Part shown: positions 1 through 7,260 of the stretch, one piece after another
Position numbering within the stretch: the stretch's first letter is position 1
How the letters are laid out: the number at the start of each line of letters is the position of its first letter
Source: an uncultured Paracoccaceae bacterium
GTDB lineage: Bacteria; Pseudomonadota; Alphaproteobacteria; Rhodobacterales; Rhodobacteraceae
Length of the DNA: 16,770 nt
Reading direction: 5' to 3'
NCBI GenBank assembly: GCA_913054485.1
Contig: CAJXHQ010000016.1
Location: 1-16,770, forward strand
Notes under the pieces: generated by a model
The model's input: the letters and a program-made list of their open reading frames with translations, nothing else
What the model was told of the DNA's origin: nothing
Database searches by the model: none
Translations under genes and position numbers: made by a program

Positions 1-55
1 TCAGCTCCGCAGGAGCTGAGCCTGGCCCAACCGGGTGACGGCATCGCAAGATGCC
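1..55. other. Two small perfect hairpins at the window edge
   Basis: An 8-bp perfect inverted repeat with a 3-base loop occupies 1-19 (TCAGCTCC/GGAGCTGA). A second, 6-bp stem lies at 40-55 (GGCATC/GATGCC) closed by GCAA, a GNRA-type tetraloop when read on the plus strand. Neither is followed by a clear T-run. They sit just past the stop codon of the minus-strand esterase, so they may end transcription from that gene or from a gene left of the window. The function is inferred only from position. Confidence 0.35.
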
Positions 56-74
56 TGAAAGACGGGCGGGAGCG

Positions 75-902
75 CTAGCGCTGCTGCGCTGTGCCGTGCT
101 CAGCCCAGTCCAGCACCATCTCCGTCCAGCCCGCCGGCACCTGGTGCCCGCCGGGAAATAACGCCAGAGTGATGTCGGCGCCGGGGCCGCATTGCCAGCT
201 GCGCAACAGGTAGCCACCGTCCTGCCAGCGCTGATCCGGTGCATGAGAGGTACAGCCATTAGTCTGCCGCCACAGCTCCAGCCCGGCAAAGGCATCGCCC
301 TGCTGAAAGCGGCCGCCGCCCAGCGGCCGGCCTTCCAGCGGCACCACCCCGTCGCTCCAGCCGTGCGTATGAAACAGACGTACGGGGCCGGCGCAGGTTT
401 CCGGCTGCGGCCGCCAGAAACTGCCGGAGACCGGCGCATAGGCCGCAAAAAGCTCCGGGTTGCTGCAAGCCAGGTAGTTCACCATGAAGGCACCGGAAGA
501 AAACCCCGCCAGCACTGCACGGTCCGGGTCTACTAAGAACTGCCCCGCGGCGTCCGCAAGCACTGCAGCAAAGAACGCGGCCTCGTCGCGGCCCTCCCAA
601 TGCGGGCGGAACACCCAGGACCGGCGGCTGCCGCCACCGCGCAGGCTGCCATCCGGTGCAATCAGCGCATAGCCGCGGGCGGTCACTGATTGCACCAGCG
701 TCTTATTCTTCAGAATACCCGCGCCGCTGCCGCCGTAGCCATGCAGGAAAACCACCGCGGGCACCGGCCCTTCCGTCCCCTCCGGCAGAACAATCCGGTA
801 GCTGCCGCTGTCCAGGCCGCAGGCGTTTTCTGCAGTGCCGCAGGCGGCAGCCGCCCCGGCCCAGCCAAGAACCGCCGCCAGGACCGGAGCTATCCGCCGC
901 AT
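75..902 (-). CDS. Secreted PHB-depolymerase/LpqC-type esterase (alpha/beta hydrolase)
   Basis: This 275-aa protein resembles the COG3509 group of poly(3-hydroxybutyrate) depolymerases, LpqC and feruloyl-esterase-like enzymes, which hydrolyse polyester or aryl ester bonds outside the cytoplasm. Residues 1-20 form a signal peptide (MRR, a hydrophobic core, then AAAA). Cys21 follows directly, but position -3 is Ala, so a lipoprotein site is only weakly supported. The fold markers appear in order: HGYGGSG (54-60, oxyanion-hole region), GFSSG (133-137) with nucleophile Ser135, HGWSDG with Asp184, and GGHQVP with His253. Several Cys residues (21, 28, 146, 170, 217, 238) fit disulfides in an exported protein. 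There is no separate substrate-binding domain, so an insoluble polymer substrate is unproven. A 65-aa candidate ORF upstream overlaps its start by 13 bases, suggesting coupled translation. A palindrome, AGCGCTAGCGCT (71-82), contains the stop codon. Confidence 0.8.
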   Translation of the reverse strand: MRRIAPVLAAVLGWAGAAAACGTAENACGLDSGSYRIVLPEGTEGPVPAVVFLHGYGGSGAGILKNKTLVQSVTARGYALIAPDGSLRGGGSRRSWVFRPHWEGRDEAAFFAAVLADAAGQFLVDPDRAVLAGFSSGAFMVNYLACSNPELFAAYAPVSGSFWRPQPETCAGPVRLFHTHGWSDGVVPLEGRPLGGGRFQQGDAFAGLELWRQTNGCTSHAPDQRWQDGGYLLRSWQCGPGADITLALFPGGHQVPAGWTEMVLDWAEHGTAQQR

Positions 903-1087
903 GGCGCCACCCTCAGACCCGCCACGATCCGGCCGGGTCCATCGGAAGTGCCCGGCATCGCTTTACTAAGATCGCAGCCCGATGTGCAGCCCGCCGTTTT
1001 CAGATCTCTTGCCAGCCGGTCCGGGGGGCCGCCTGCCCGCAGGATGCGGCGGCGCAGCTGCCGTTTGTTGCCTTCCTGTCTGGGCAT
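890..1087 (-). CDS. Candidate 65-aa unknown protein upstream of the esterase
   Basis: A short minus-strand frame starts at ATG 1087 and ends with TAG at 890-892, overlapping the esterase start by 13 bases in another frame. Complementary to 1096-1101 is AGGGGG, a good Shine-Dalgarno sequence placed 8 bases before this ATG. A further in-frame ATG at 1120 has no such signal. The product begins MPRQEGNKRQLRRRILR, so its N-terminus is strongly basic. It has Cys at 34, 38 and 63 and no membrane segment. Roughly 70 percent of its codons end in G or C, similar to neighbouring genes but also to GC-rich noncoding DNA. I do not recognise the family. The ribosome binding site and the overlap with the next gene are the main reasons to treat it as real. 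It could instead be a leader region of the esterase mRNA. Confidence 0.45.
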   Translation of the reverse strand: MPRQEGNKRQLRRRILRAGGPPDRLARDLKTAGCTSGCDLSKAMPGTSDGPGRIVAGLRVAPCGG

Positions 1088-1250
1088 AACAAATTCCCCC
1101 TGATTATCCGCTGCTGCCAATGCACACGGATTTCGCGTCTTTTCGCAATAGTTCAGCGTTCAACTTCTTGTCAGGCCGCTTCACGCCCCCCACTTGCAGA
1201 GGCAATGTGCCTTGCGCAGCCGGCCTGCGGGGGTTGAACCCCGCCAAGGG

Positions 1251-1278
1251 TTGCCTCTTTGCGCCGGCAGGGTATTAA
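1251..1278 (+). promoter_or_regulatory. Candidate sigma-70-type promoter of the mrp operon
   Basis: TTGCCT (1251-1256) and TATTAA (1273-1278) are separated by 16 bases and match the -35 and -10 consensus at four of six positions each. Transcription would begin near 1285, leaving about 40 bases of leader before the GTG start at 1327. The 13-base palindrome GGGGTT-G-AACCCC at 1230-1242 lies just upstream and could be an operator. This is a consensus match only. Confidence 0.4.
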
Positions 1279-1311
1279 AACAACAAGGCAATGCGCAATT
1301 TGCCGGATTTT

Positions 1312-1318
1312 GGAGGAG
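1312..1318 (+). promoter_or_regulatory. Ribosome binding site that decides the mrpA start
   Basis: GGAGGAG is followed after 8 bases by GTG at 1327, which is ideal spacing. The in-frame ATG at 1291 lies upstream of this site and would begin only about 6 bases after the predicted transcription start. The GTG is therefore the better start, and the resulting N-terminus (SLFLIAALPFLGA) goes directly into a membrane helix. Confidence 0.8.
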
Positions 1319-1326
1319 ACCCGTCA

Positions 1327-4188
1327 GTGAGCCTGTTTCTAATCGCAGCCCTGCCCTTTCTTGGTGCGGTGTTTCCCGCCCTTCTGATCCGCGCCGGGCG
1401 TAATGCCGCCTCTGCTGCCGCGGGGTTTACCACGCTGCTGGCCTTCACCGGGCTGTTGCTGCATGCCCCGGCCGTTCTGCGCGGCGAAGTCATCCAGGCC
1501 TCGGTCGAATGGCTGCCCGGGCTGGGGCTGAACGCCAATTTCTTCCTCGACGGGCTGGGCTTCCTGTTTGCCGGGCTGATCCTCGGCATCGGGCTGCTGA
1601 TCATCCTCTATGCGCGTTTCTATCTGACGCGCGAGGATCCGATGGGGCAGTTCTACACCTATCTCCTGCTGTTCCAGGGCGCGATGGTGGGCATTGTCCT
1701 GTCCGATAACATCCTGATGCTGCTGGTGTTCTGGGAGCTAACCTCGCTATCCTCCTTCCTGCTGATCGGTTATTGGAAACACCTGCCCGAAGGCCGCCAG
1801 GGCGCGCTGATGGCGCTGGCCGTCACCGGCTCCGGCGGTCTGGCGATGATCGGCGGCATGCTGATCCTGGGCAATATCGCGGGCTCCTATGACCTGACGG
1901 ATATCCTGCAGCAGAAAGAGGCCATTCAAGCCTCGCCGCTCTATCTGCCCGCGCTGATCCTGATCCTGCTGGGCGCCTTCACCAAGTCGGCGCAGTTCCC
2001 CTTCCACTTCTGGCTCCCCCACGCCATGGCCGCACCGACACCGGCGTCGGCCTATCTGCACTCTGCCACCATGGTGAAAGCCGGCCTGTTCCTGATGGCG
2101 CGTATGTGGCCGGTGCTGGCCGGCACGCCGGAATGGTTCTACATCGTCACCACCACCGGTCTTGTAACCATGGTTCTGGGCGCGGTGATTGCGCTGTTCA
2201 AGGATGACCTGAAAGCGCTTCTGGCCTTCTCCACCGTCAGCCACCTTGGCCTGATCACCATGCTTCTGGGCTTTGGCACCAAGATCGCCGCCGTCGCCGC
2301 CGTATTCCACATCATCAACCACGCGACCTTCAAGGCCGCCCTCTTCATGTCCGCAGGCATCGTTGACCATGAGGCCCACACCCGCGACATCAAACGTCTT
2401 GGCGGCCTGCGCCACCTGATGCCGATCACCTTCACTATTGCCGTTGTTGCCTCGCTGTCGATGGCCGGCATTCCGCCCCTGAACGGCTTCCTGTCCAAAG
2501 AGATGATGCTGGAGGAGGCCTTCCACACCACCTGGCTCGGCTCGCATCTGGTGATCCCGGTTCTGGCGGTTGTGGCGGCGATTTTCTCCGCCGCGTACTC
2601 CTTCCGCTATATCGGCCATGTGTTCCTGGGCTCGAAGCGCGACGACTACCCAACCACACCGCATGACCCGCCGACCGGCCTGTGGCTGGCGCCCGGCTTC
2701 CTTGTGGTTCTGGTCGTCCTCATCGGCCTCAATTCAAACGGCGTGGCCGGCCCGCTGGTCAGTGCGGCCGCCAATGCGGTCATCGGCGATGAGCTGCCTT
2801 ATTATTCGCTGAAGCTTTGGCACGGCATCACCCCGGCGCTGTATATGTCTGCGGTTGCGGTCATCGGCGGTTTGCTGTTCTTCAGCCAGCACAAGCTGCT
2901 CGAGGCCGTCTGGAACGCCCTGCCCCGTCCCGAAGCCAAGGTGATCTTTGAGGCGCTGATCAACGGGCTGGCCCGTATGGCGCGCAGCGTGACTGACGGG
3001 CTGCACAATGGATCGATCACCCGCTACGGCGCAATTATGGTCCTGTTCACCACGATCATGGGATACTACGCCTTCCGCACCGGCACCCTCGGCGCACCTG
3101 TGCATGATATCCAGGCCGCCGGACCATTGCCCATCATCGGCTGGTTCTGCCTGATGGTCGCCACCGTTGCAGTGGTTCTGAAGCATCGCAACCGTCTGCT
3201 GGCACTGGTGCTAATCGGCGTGGTTGGGCTGATCGTCTCGCTGTCCTTCAACTACCTCTCCGCGCCGGATCTGGCGCTGACGCAGATTTCTGTTGAGGTG
3301 GTCACTATCGTTCTGATGCTGCTGGCGCTGAACTTCATGCCCAAGGAAACCCCGGTCGAAACCCCGCTGCCCGCGCGTCTGCGCGACATGGGCATTGCGG
3401 CCGTGGCGGGGCTTGGTTCTGCGGGGCTGATCTACGCGCTGCTGACCCGCGATTTCGTGGCCCCCTCGATCTCTGAATTCCACCTCGCCAATTCCTACAA
3501 GGGCGGCGGCGGCACCAATGTGGTGAACGTGATCCTGGTCGATTTCCGGGGCTTTGACACCTTCGGTGAGATCATCGTTCTGGGCATCGCAGCCCTGGTG
3601 ATCTACGCCCTGACCGAGGCCATCCTCGGCTCCAAGGTCCGCGCCTATCTGCTGAACCGCAAGCCGGATCTGCCGCAGGCCGGAGACGCCCACCCGATGA
3701 TGATGGTGGTGGCGACCCGGGTGATCATGCCGCTGGCGCTGCTGGTGGCGGCCTTCATCTTCTTCCGCGGCCACAATGAACCCGGCGGCGGCTTCATCGC
3801 CGGTCTGATCGCGGCCATCGCGGTGATCATGCAATATATGGCCTCGGGCTTCGGCTGGGCGGCAGAGCGCCAGCGGTTCTACTACCACGGCATCATCGGC
3901 TGCGGCGTGCTGATCGCAGCGGCAACAGGCATGGGCGCCTGGTTCAACGGGCTGCCCTTCCTGACCTCGGCCTTTGGCTACATCCAATGGGGCCCGCTGG
4001 AGGAGTTTGAGTGGGCCACCGCCGCGCTGTTCGACGTCGGCGTTTTCCTCGCTGTGGTCGGCGCGGTGATGCTGGCGCTGGAAAGCCTCGCCCGTTTCGC
4101 CTGGCAGCCCGGCAATGATCCGGAACACGCCATGGACATCAACCCGGCCCGCGATGACGCGGACGCCGAAGTAAAACAGGAGGCCTGA
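1327..4188 (+). CDS. mrpA: Mrp Na+/H+ antiporter, fused subunits A and B (MnhAB/PhaAB type)
   Basis: This 953-aa inner-membrane protein is the largest subunit of the multi-subunit Mrp antiporter, which exchanges cytoplasmic Na+ (sometimes K+) for external protons. Residues to about 480 form the NuoL/ND5-like antiporter domain. Glu137 (FWELTS), Lys220 (FTKSAQFPFHFWLP) and Lys251 (MVKAGLF) are in the expected conserved helices; Glu137 and Lys220 match E140 and K223 of Bacillus MrpA by motif. Around 620-675 is the MrpA C-terminal (DUF4040-like) region with SAPDLALTQISVEVV. Residues about 790-935 are a complete MnhB/MrpB domain (RGHNEPGGGFIAGL and following helices), which is a separate gene in Bacillus. 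A/B fusion is the known arrangement in alphaproteobacterial Pha/Mrp systems. The tail is acidic. The GTG start is chosen for its GGAGGAG site; an ATG at 1291 would add 12 residues. mrpC begins 2 bases after the stop. Confidence 0.95.
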   Translation: MSLFLIAALPFLGAVFPALLIRAGRNAASAAAGFTTLLAFTGLLLHAPAVLRGEVIQASVEWLPGLGLNANFFLDGLGFLFAGLILGIGLLIILYARFYLTREDPMGQFYTYLLLFQGAMVGIVLSDNILMLLVFWELTSLSSFLLIGYWKHLPEGRQGALMALAVTGSGGLAMIGGMLILGNIAGSYDLTDILQQKEAIQASPLYLPALILILLGAFTKSAQFPFHFWLPHAMAAPTPASAYLHSATMVKAGLFLMARMWPVLAGTPEWFYIVTTTGLVTMVLGAVIALFKDDLKALLAFSTVSHLGLITMLLGFGTKIAAVAAVFHIINHATFKAALFMSAGIVDHEAHTRDIKRLGGLRHLMPITFTIAVVASLSMAGIPPLNGFLSKEMMLEEAFHTTWLGSHLVIPVLAVVAAIFSAAYSFRYIGHVFLGSKRDDYPTTPHDPPTGLWLAPGFLVVLVVLIGLNSNGVAGPLVSAAANAVIGDELPYYSLKLWHGITPALYMSAVAVIGGLLFFSQHKLLEAVWNALPRPEAKVIFEALINGLARMARSVTDGLHNGSITRYGAIMVLFTTIMGYYAFRTGTLGAPVHDIQAAGPLPIIGWFCLMVATVAVVLKHRNRLLALVLIGVVGLIVSLSFNYLSAPDLALTQISVEVVTIVLMLLALNFMPKETPVETPLPARLRDMGIAAVAGLGSAGLIYALLTRDFVAPSISEFHLANSYKGGGGTNVVNVILVDFRGFDTFGEIIVLGIAALVIYALTEAILGSKVRAYLLNRKPDLPQAGDAHPMMMVVATRVIMPLALLVAAFIFFRGHNEPGGGFIAGLIAAIAVIMQYMASGFGWAAERQRFYYHGIIGCGVLIAAATGMGAWFNGLPFLTSAFGYIQWGPLEEFEWATAALFDVGVFLAVVGAVMLALESLARFAWQPGNDPEHAMDINPARDDADAEVKQEA

Positions 4189-4190
4189 GA

Positions 4191-4544
4191 ATGGAGCTTC
4201 TTCTGGCATCCGCCGTCGGCCTGATGACCGCATGCGGCGTCTATCTGATCCTGCGCCGCCGCACTTTCCCGGTGATCCTGGGCCTGTCGCTAGTCACCTA
4301 CGCGGTGAACGTCTTCCTGTTTGCCACCGGCCGTCTGGCCGTGGGCGCGCCGCCGGTGCTGAACAAATACGCCGAGGTCGCCTATACCGACCCGCTGCCG
4401 CAGGCGCTTGTGCTGACCGCCATCGTGATCTCCTTCGGGATGACCGCCGTGGTGGTGATGATCGCGCTTGGCGCGTTCCTGTCCTCGCGCAGCGACAATA
4501 TCAATATGGTTGAGGCCGCTGACGGCGCGGGAGACGACGCATGA
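4191..4544 (+). CDS. mrpC: Mrp Na+/H+ antiporter subunit C
   Basis: This 117-aa protein has three transmembrane helices and belongs to the NuoK/MnhC family. It contributes to the membrane ion path of the Mrp complex. The signature TDPLPQALVLTAIVISFG (about residues 66-83) is diagnostic for MrpC, and the N-terminal helix (LLLASAVGLMTACGVYLIL) and the second helix with its LVTYAVN segment also fit. The length is typical. Its AGGAGG site overlaps the end of the mrpA gene, and its stop overlaps the mrpD start (ATGA at 4541-4544), so translation of the two is probably coupled. The C-terminus is hydrophilic and acidic (EAADGAGDDA). Confidence 0.95.
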   Translation: MELLLASAVGLMTACGVYLILRRRTFPVILGLSLVTYAVNVFLFATGRLAVGAPPVLNKYAEVAYTDPLPQALVLTAIVISFGMTAVVVMIALGAFLSSRSDNINMVEAADGAGDDA

Positions 4545-6079
4545 GCCACCTTCTGATTGCGCCCGTTGTGCTGCCCGCAGTGGTCGCGCCCCTCATCGTG
4601 ATGGTGATGCGCCACCACCTGTCGCTGGCGCGGATCTTCTCCGTCGCCTCAACTGTGTTCCTGGCCGCGATCTCCATCGCGCTGATGGTGCAGGCCGCCG
4701 ACGGCACCATACAGGTCTATGAGCTCGGCAACTGGCCGGCACCCTTTGGCATCGTGCTGGTGCTGGACAGGCTGTCCGCCCTGATGATCACCCTGACCTC
4801 GCTTTTGGGGCTGGCGGTGGTGCTATACGCCATCGGATCAGGTTGGGACGCCCGCGGGCGGCATTTCCACGCACTGTTGCAGTTCCAGCTGATGGGCATC
4901 CTTGGCGCCTTCCTGACCGGCGACGCCTTCAACCTGTTTGTCTTCTTCGAAGTGCTGCTGATCGCCTCCTACGGGCTGATGATCCACGGCGGCGGCACCG
5001 TGCGGCTTCAGGCCGGCGTGCAATATGTGGTCTACAACCTCCTGGGCTCCACCCTGTTCCTCTTTGCGCTTGGCACGATCTACGCGGTGACCGGCACGCT
5101 GAATATGGCCGACATCGCCCTGCGCGTAGCCGAAATCCCGGCTGAGGACACCGCATTGCTGCGCGTCGGAGCCCTTCTTCTGCTGCTGGTCTTTGCCATC
5201 AAGGCCGCCGTGCTGCCGCTGCACTTCTGGCTGCCGGCATCTTATGCCAACGCGCCGCTGCCCGTGGCAGCCCTCTTTGCAATCATGACCAAGGTTGGCG
5301 CTTATTCCATCCTGCGCATGTACACACTGGCCTTTGGACCGGAGGTTGAAGCCACCGCCGGGCTGGCGGGCGACTGGCTGCTGCCTGCTGCAATGCTGAC
5401 GCTGGCCGCCGGTGCCATCGGTGTGTTGGGGTCACGCGAGATCGGCCGGCTCGTGGCCTTTGGGGCCATTGCCTCCATGGGCACGCTGCTGATCGCCATC
5501 GCGCTGTTCACGCCGCAGGCCGCCGCTGCCGCGCTTTACTACACGGTGCATTCGACGCTGGCGACGGCGATGCTGTTCCTGGTCGCCGACCAGGTGATGG
5601 AACGCCGTGGCGGAGCCATAAAGGCCAGTGCGCCGATGGCGCAAAGCGGCCTGATCTCGGCGCTGTTCTTTGCCGGGGCCATCGCCATGGCCGGCATGCC
5701 GCCGCTCTCGGGCTTCCTGGGCAAACTGCTGGTGCTGGACGCCGCGCGTGATGCGGACCTGATGGTCTGGATCTGGGCCGTGATCCTCGGCGGATCGCTG
5801 GTCACTATCGTGGGGTTTGCCCGCGCCGGCACCGAGGTCTTCTGGAAAAGCCATGACGCCAGCCTTGCAGCGACGCCGGAAGAAGAAGACACAGACAGCG
5901 AGGAGGAGGCCCCGGCCCCCGTGGCGGCCCTGCCCTTCGTGGCGATCTTCGCCCTGATGGGCGGCCTTGTGCTGCTGACCGTCTTTGCGGGCCCAATGAT
6001 GGGCTATGCCGAGGCCACCGCCGCGCAGCTGTTTGACCCGTCAGCCTATATTGAAACCGTTCTGGGGAGGACCGAGTGA
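4541..6079 (+). CDS. mrpD: Mrp Na+/H+ antiporter subunit D
   Basis: This 512-aa polytopic membrane protein is the second large antiporter-like subunit, related to NuoM/N. Glu137 in LFVFFEVLLIASYG coincides with the functionally required E137 of Bacillus MrpD. Lys221 (AIKAAVLPLHFWLP) and the lysine in IMTKVGAYSILRMY are also present. The helix order and length are normal for MrpD, and the absence of a C-terminal extension separates it from MrpA. One oddity is an acidic cytoplasmic-type segment, EEEDTDSEEE (447-456), in the hydrophilic stretch before the last helix. It overlaps mrpC by 4 bases at its start and mrpE by TGATG at its end, placing it firmly within the operon. Confidence 0.95.
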   Translation: MSHLLIAPVVLPAVVAPLIVMVMRHHLSLARIFSVASTVFLAAISIALMVQAADGTIQVYELGNWPAPFGIVLVLDRLSALMITLTSLLGLAVVLYAIGSGWDARGRHFHALLQFQLMGILGAFLTGDAFNLFVFFEVLLIASYGLMIHGGGTVRLQAGVQYVVYNLLGSTLFLFALGTIYAVTGTLNMADIALRVAEIPAEDTALLRVGALLLLLVFAIKAAVLPLHFWLPASYANAPLPVAALFAIMTKVGAYSILRMYTLAFGPEVEATAGLAGDWLLPAAMLTLAAGAIGVLGSREIGRLVAFGAIASMGTLLIAIALFTPQAAAAALYYTVHSTLATAMLFLVADQVMERRGGAIKASAPMAQSGLISALFFAGAIAMAGMPPLSGFLGKLLVLDAARDADLMVWIWAVILGGSLVTIVGFARAGTEVFWKSHDASLAATPEEEDTDSEEEAPAPVAALPFVAIFALMGGLVLLTVFAGPMMGYAEATAAQLFDPSAYIETVLGRTE

Positions 6080-6576
6080 TGCGCATCCTGAGACGGCTGG
6101 TGCCGCACCCGATTCTGACCGTGCTTCTGACCCTCAGCTGGCTGTTCCTGGCCGCCAGCTGGACGCTGAACTCGCTGCTGTTCGGCCTTGGGCTCGGCCT
6201 GATCATCCCCTTTGTGACCCAGCCCTACTGGCCCAACCGCCCGCGCCTGCGCAAGCCGCTGATGATCGCAGAATACCTGGCCGTGGTGCTGTGGGATATT
6301 GTCATTGCCAATGTCATCGTCGCCCGCATCGTGCTGTTCAAGCGCAATGCCGACCGGCAGCCCAACTGGGTCACCGTGCCGCTGGATCTGAAGTCGCCCG
6401 AAGCGATCACCATGCTGGCGGGCACCATCACCATGACGCCCGGCACGCTGACGGCCGATGTTTCCTCCGAAGGCCACGCACTGCTGGTGCATTGCCTCGA
6501 TGCGCCCGACCCCGAGGCGGTGCGGGACGAGATCAAGAACAGCTACGAACGCCGCCTGAAGGAGATTTTCGAATGA
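6079..6576 (+). CDS. mrpE: Mrp Na+/H+ antiporter subunit E
   Basis: This 165-aa MnhE-family protein has two N-terminal transmembrane helices and a cytoplasmic C-terminal domain. The conserved stretch PEAITMLAGTITMTPGTLTADV followed by LLVHCLD identifies the family. ATG 6079 forms a TGATG overlap with the mrpD stop and has GGGGAGG (6064-6070) 8 bases upstream. A GTG at 6076 would add one residue. Subunit E is thought to help assemble or stabilise the complex; the sequence itself shows no catalytic motif. The gene overlaps mrpF at ATGA (6573-6576). Confidence 0.93.
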   Translation: MRILRRLVPHPILTVLLTLSWLFLAASWTLNSLLFGLGLGLIIPFVTQPYWPNRPRLRKPLMIAEYLAVVLWDIVIANVIVARIVLFKRNADRQPNWVTVPLDLKSPEAITMLAGTITMTPGTLTADVSSEGHALLVHCLDAPDPEAVRDEIKNSYERRLKEIFE

Positions 6577-6842
6577 TCCTCGCTGCCACGACCTTCGCCT
6601 TCATCTGTTTCGCCGCCGCGATCCTGATGAACCTCTGGAAAGTTGTCACCGCCGGGGACGTCGCCGACCGCATTCTGGCGCTGGACACGATGTTCATCAA
6701 TGCCATCGCGCTGATGATCCTCTACGGCATGTCGCAGGGGTCGGAAATTTTCTTTGAGGCTGCCATGATCATCGCCATGCTGGGCTTTGTCTCTACCGTG
6801 GCCTACGCGCGCTTCATCCTGCGCGGCAATATCATCGAGTGA
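6573..6842 (+). CDS. mrpF: Mrp Na+/H+ antiporter subunit F
   Basis: This 89-aa MnhF-family protein has three predicted helices. DRILALDTMFINAIALMILYG holds the conserved Asp residues of the family, and the C-terminal helix ends with ARFILRGNIIE. The reading frame is open far upstream (to 6006) because it runs antisense-free through mrpE. The true start is ATG 6573, which overlaps the mrpE stop and gives the normal family length. MrpF is needed for antiport by the whole complex, but the sequence suggests no separate activity. Confidence 0.93.
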   Translation: MILAATTFAFICFAAAILMNLWKVVTAGDVADRILALDTMFINAIALMILYGMSQGSEIFFEAAMIIAMLGFVSTVAYARFILRGNIIE

Positions 6843-6852
6843 GGGGACTGAC

Positions 6853-7221
6853 ATGCAGACGCTCGCAGAACTTCTGATCACCGTCTTCCTGGTGACTGCC
6901 GGCATTTTCGGCATCGTCGGCTCTTTCGGGCTGATCAAGCTGAATGACGCCATGTCTCGGCTGCACGCACCGACCAAGGCGACCACGCTGGGCGTCGGCG
7001 GCGTGCTGCTGGCCTCAATGCTGCACGCCATTGCGTTCGAGAGCCACCTGTCCCTGCACGAGCTGATGATCACGCTCTTTTTGTTCCTCACGGCTCCGAT
7101 CACGGCGCATTTCATCGCCAAGGTGCATATCCACCGGCGCGAAAGCAAAGACAGCCTGCCTGAAAGCTGCGGCGACAGCTGCTGGGCCACGCATGATCTG
7201 CCCGACGACGGCGATCAGTAA
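6853..7221 (+). CDS. mrpG: Mrp Na+/H+ antiporter subunit G
   Basis: This 122-aa MnhG/PhaG-family protein has three helices. The family signature GSFGLIKLNDAMSRLHAPTK followed by TTLGVGGVLLASML is intact. ATG 6853 follows GAGGGG (6841-6846), and the product then starts with MQTLAELLITV. Extending upstream to 6787 would add 22 unrelated residues read from mrpF in another frame. The hydrophilic tail holds two cysteines (SCGDSC) whose role, if any, is unknown. It is the last gene of the antiporter set, and the selD fusion gene begins 39 bases downstream on the same strand. Confidence 0.93.
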   Translation: MQTLAELLITVFLVTAGIFGIVGSFGLIKLNDAMSRLHAPTKATTLGVGGVLLASMLHAIAFESHLSLHELMITLFLFLTAPITAHFIAKVHIHRRESKDSLPESCGDSCWATHDLPDDGDQ

Positions 7222-7260
7222 CCTTCCGGGCTGCCGCCCGCGCCTCAGAAAGGCCCTCTC

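Larger units (their letters stand above)
1088..1326. other. Divergent intergenic region before the mrp operon
   Basis: This stretch lies between the minus-strand 65-aa ORF/esterase unit and the plus-strand mrp operon. It contains the candidate mrp promoter, a 13-base palindrome at 1230-1242 (GGGGTT-G-AACCCC) immediately before that promoter, and the mrpA ribosome binding site. No convincing minus-strand promoter was found. Frames read through it on the plus strand (from 656 and 690) are antisense to the esterase and have no coding support. Confidence 0.5.

Noticed and set aside
1747..2664. 305-codon open frame on the minus strand
   Set aside because: Antisense to the ND5-like domain of mrpA; composition is typical of a shadow frame and there is no ribosome binding site.
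3211..4233. 340-codon open frame on the minus strand
   Set aside because: Antisense to mrpA/B; the product is dominated by Gln, His, Arg and Asp and has no recognisable domain.
6006..6572. 278-codon frame extending mrpF upstream
   Set aside because: The extension overlaps mrpD and mrpE in another frame; mrpF itself begins at ATG 6573 with normal length.
1327..7221. NADH dehydrogenase (complex I) membrane arm
   Set aside because: ND5/NuoK/NuoM-like subunits are present, but MnhB, E, F and G subunits in A/B-C-D-E-F-G order define an Mrp antiporter.
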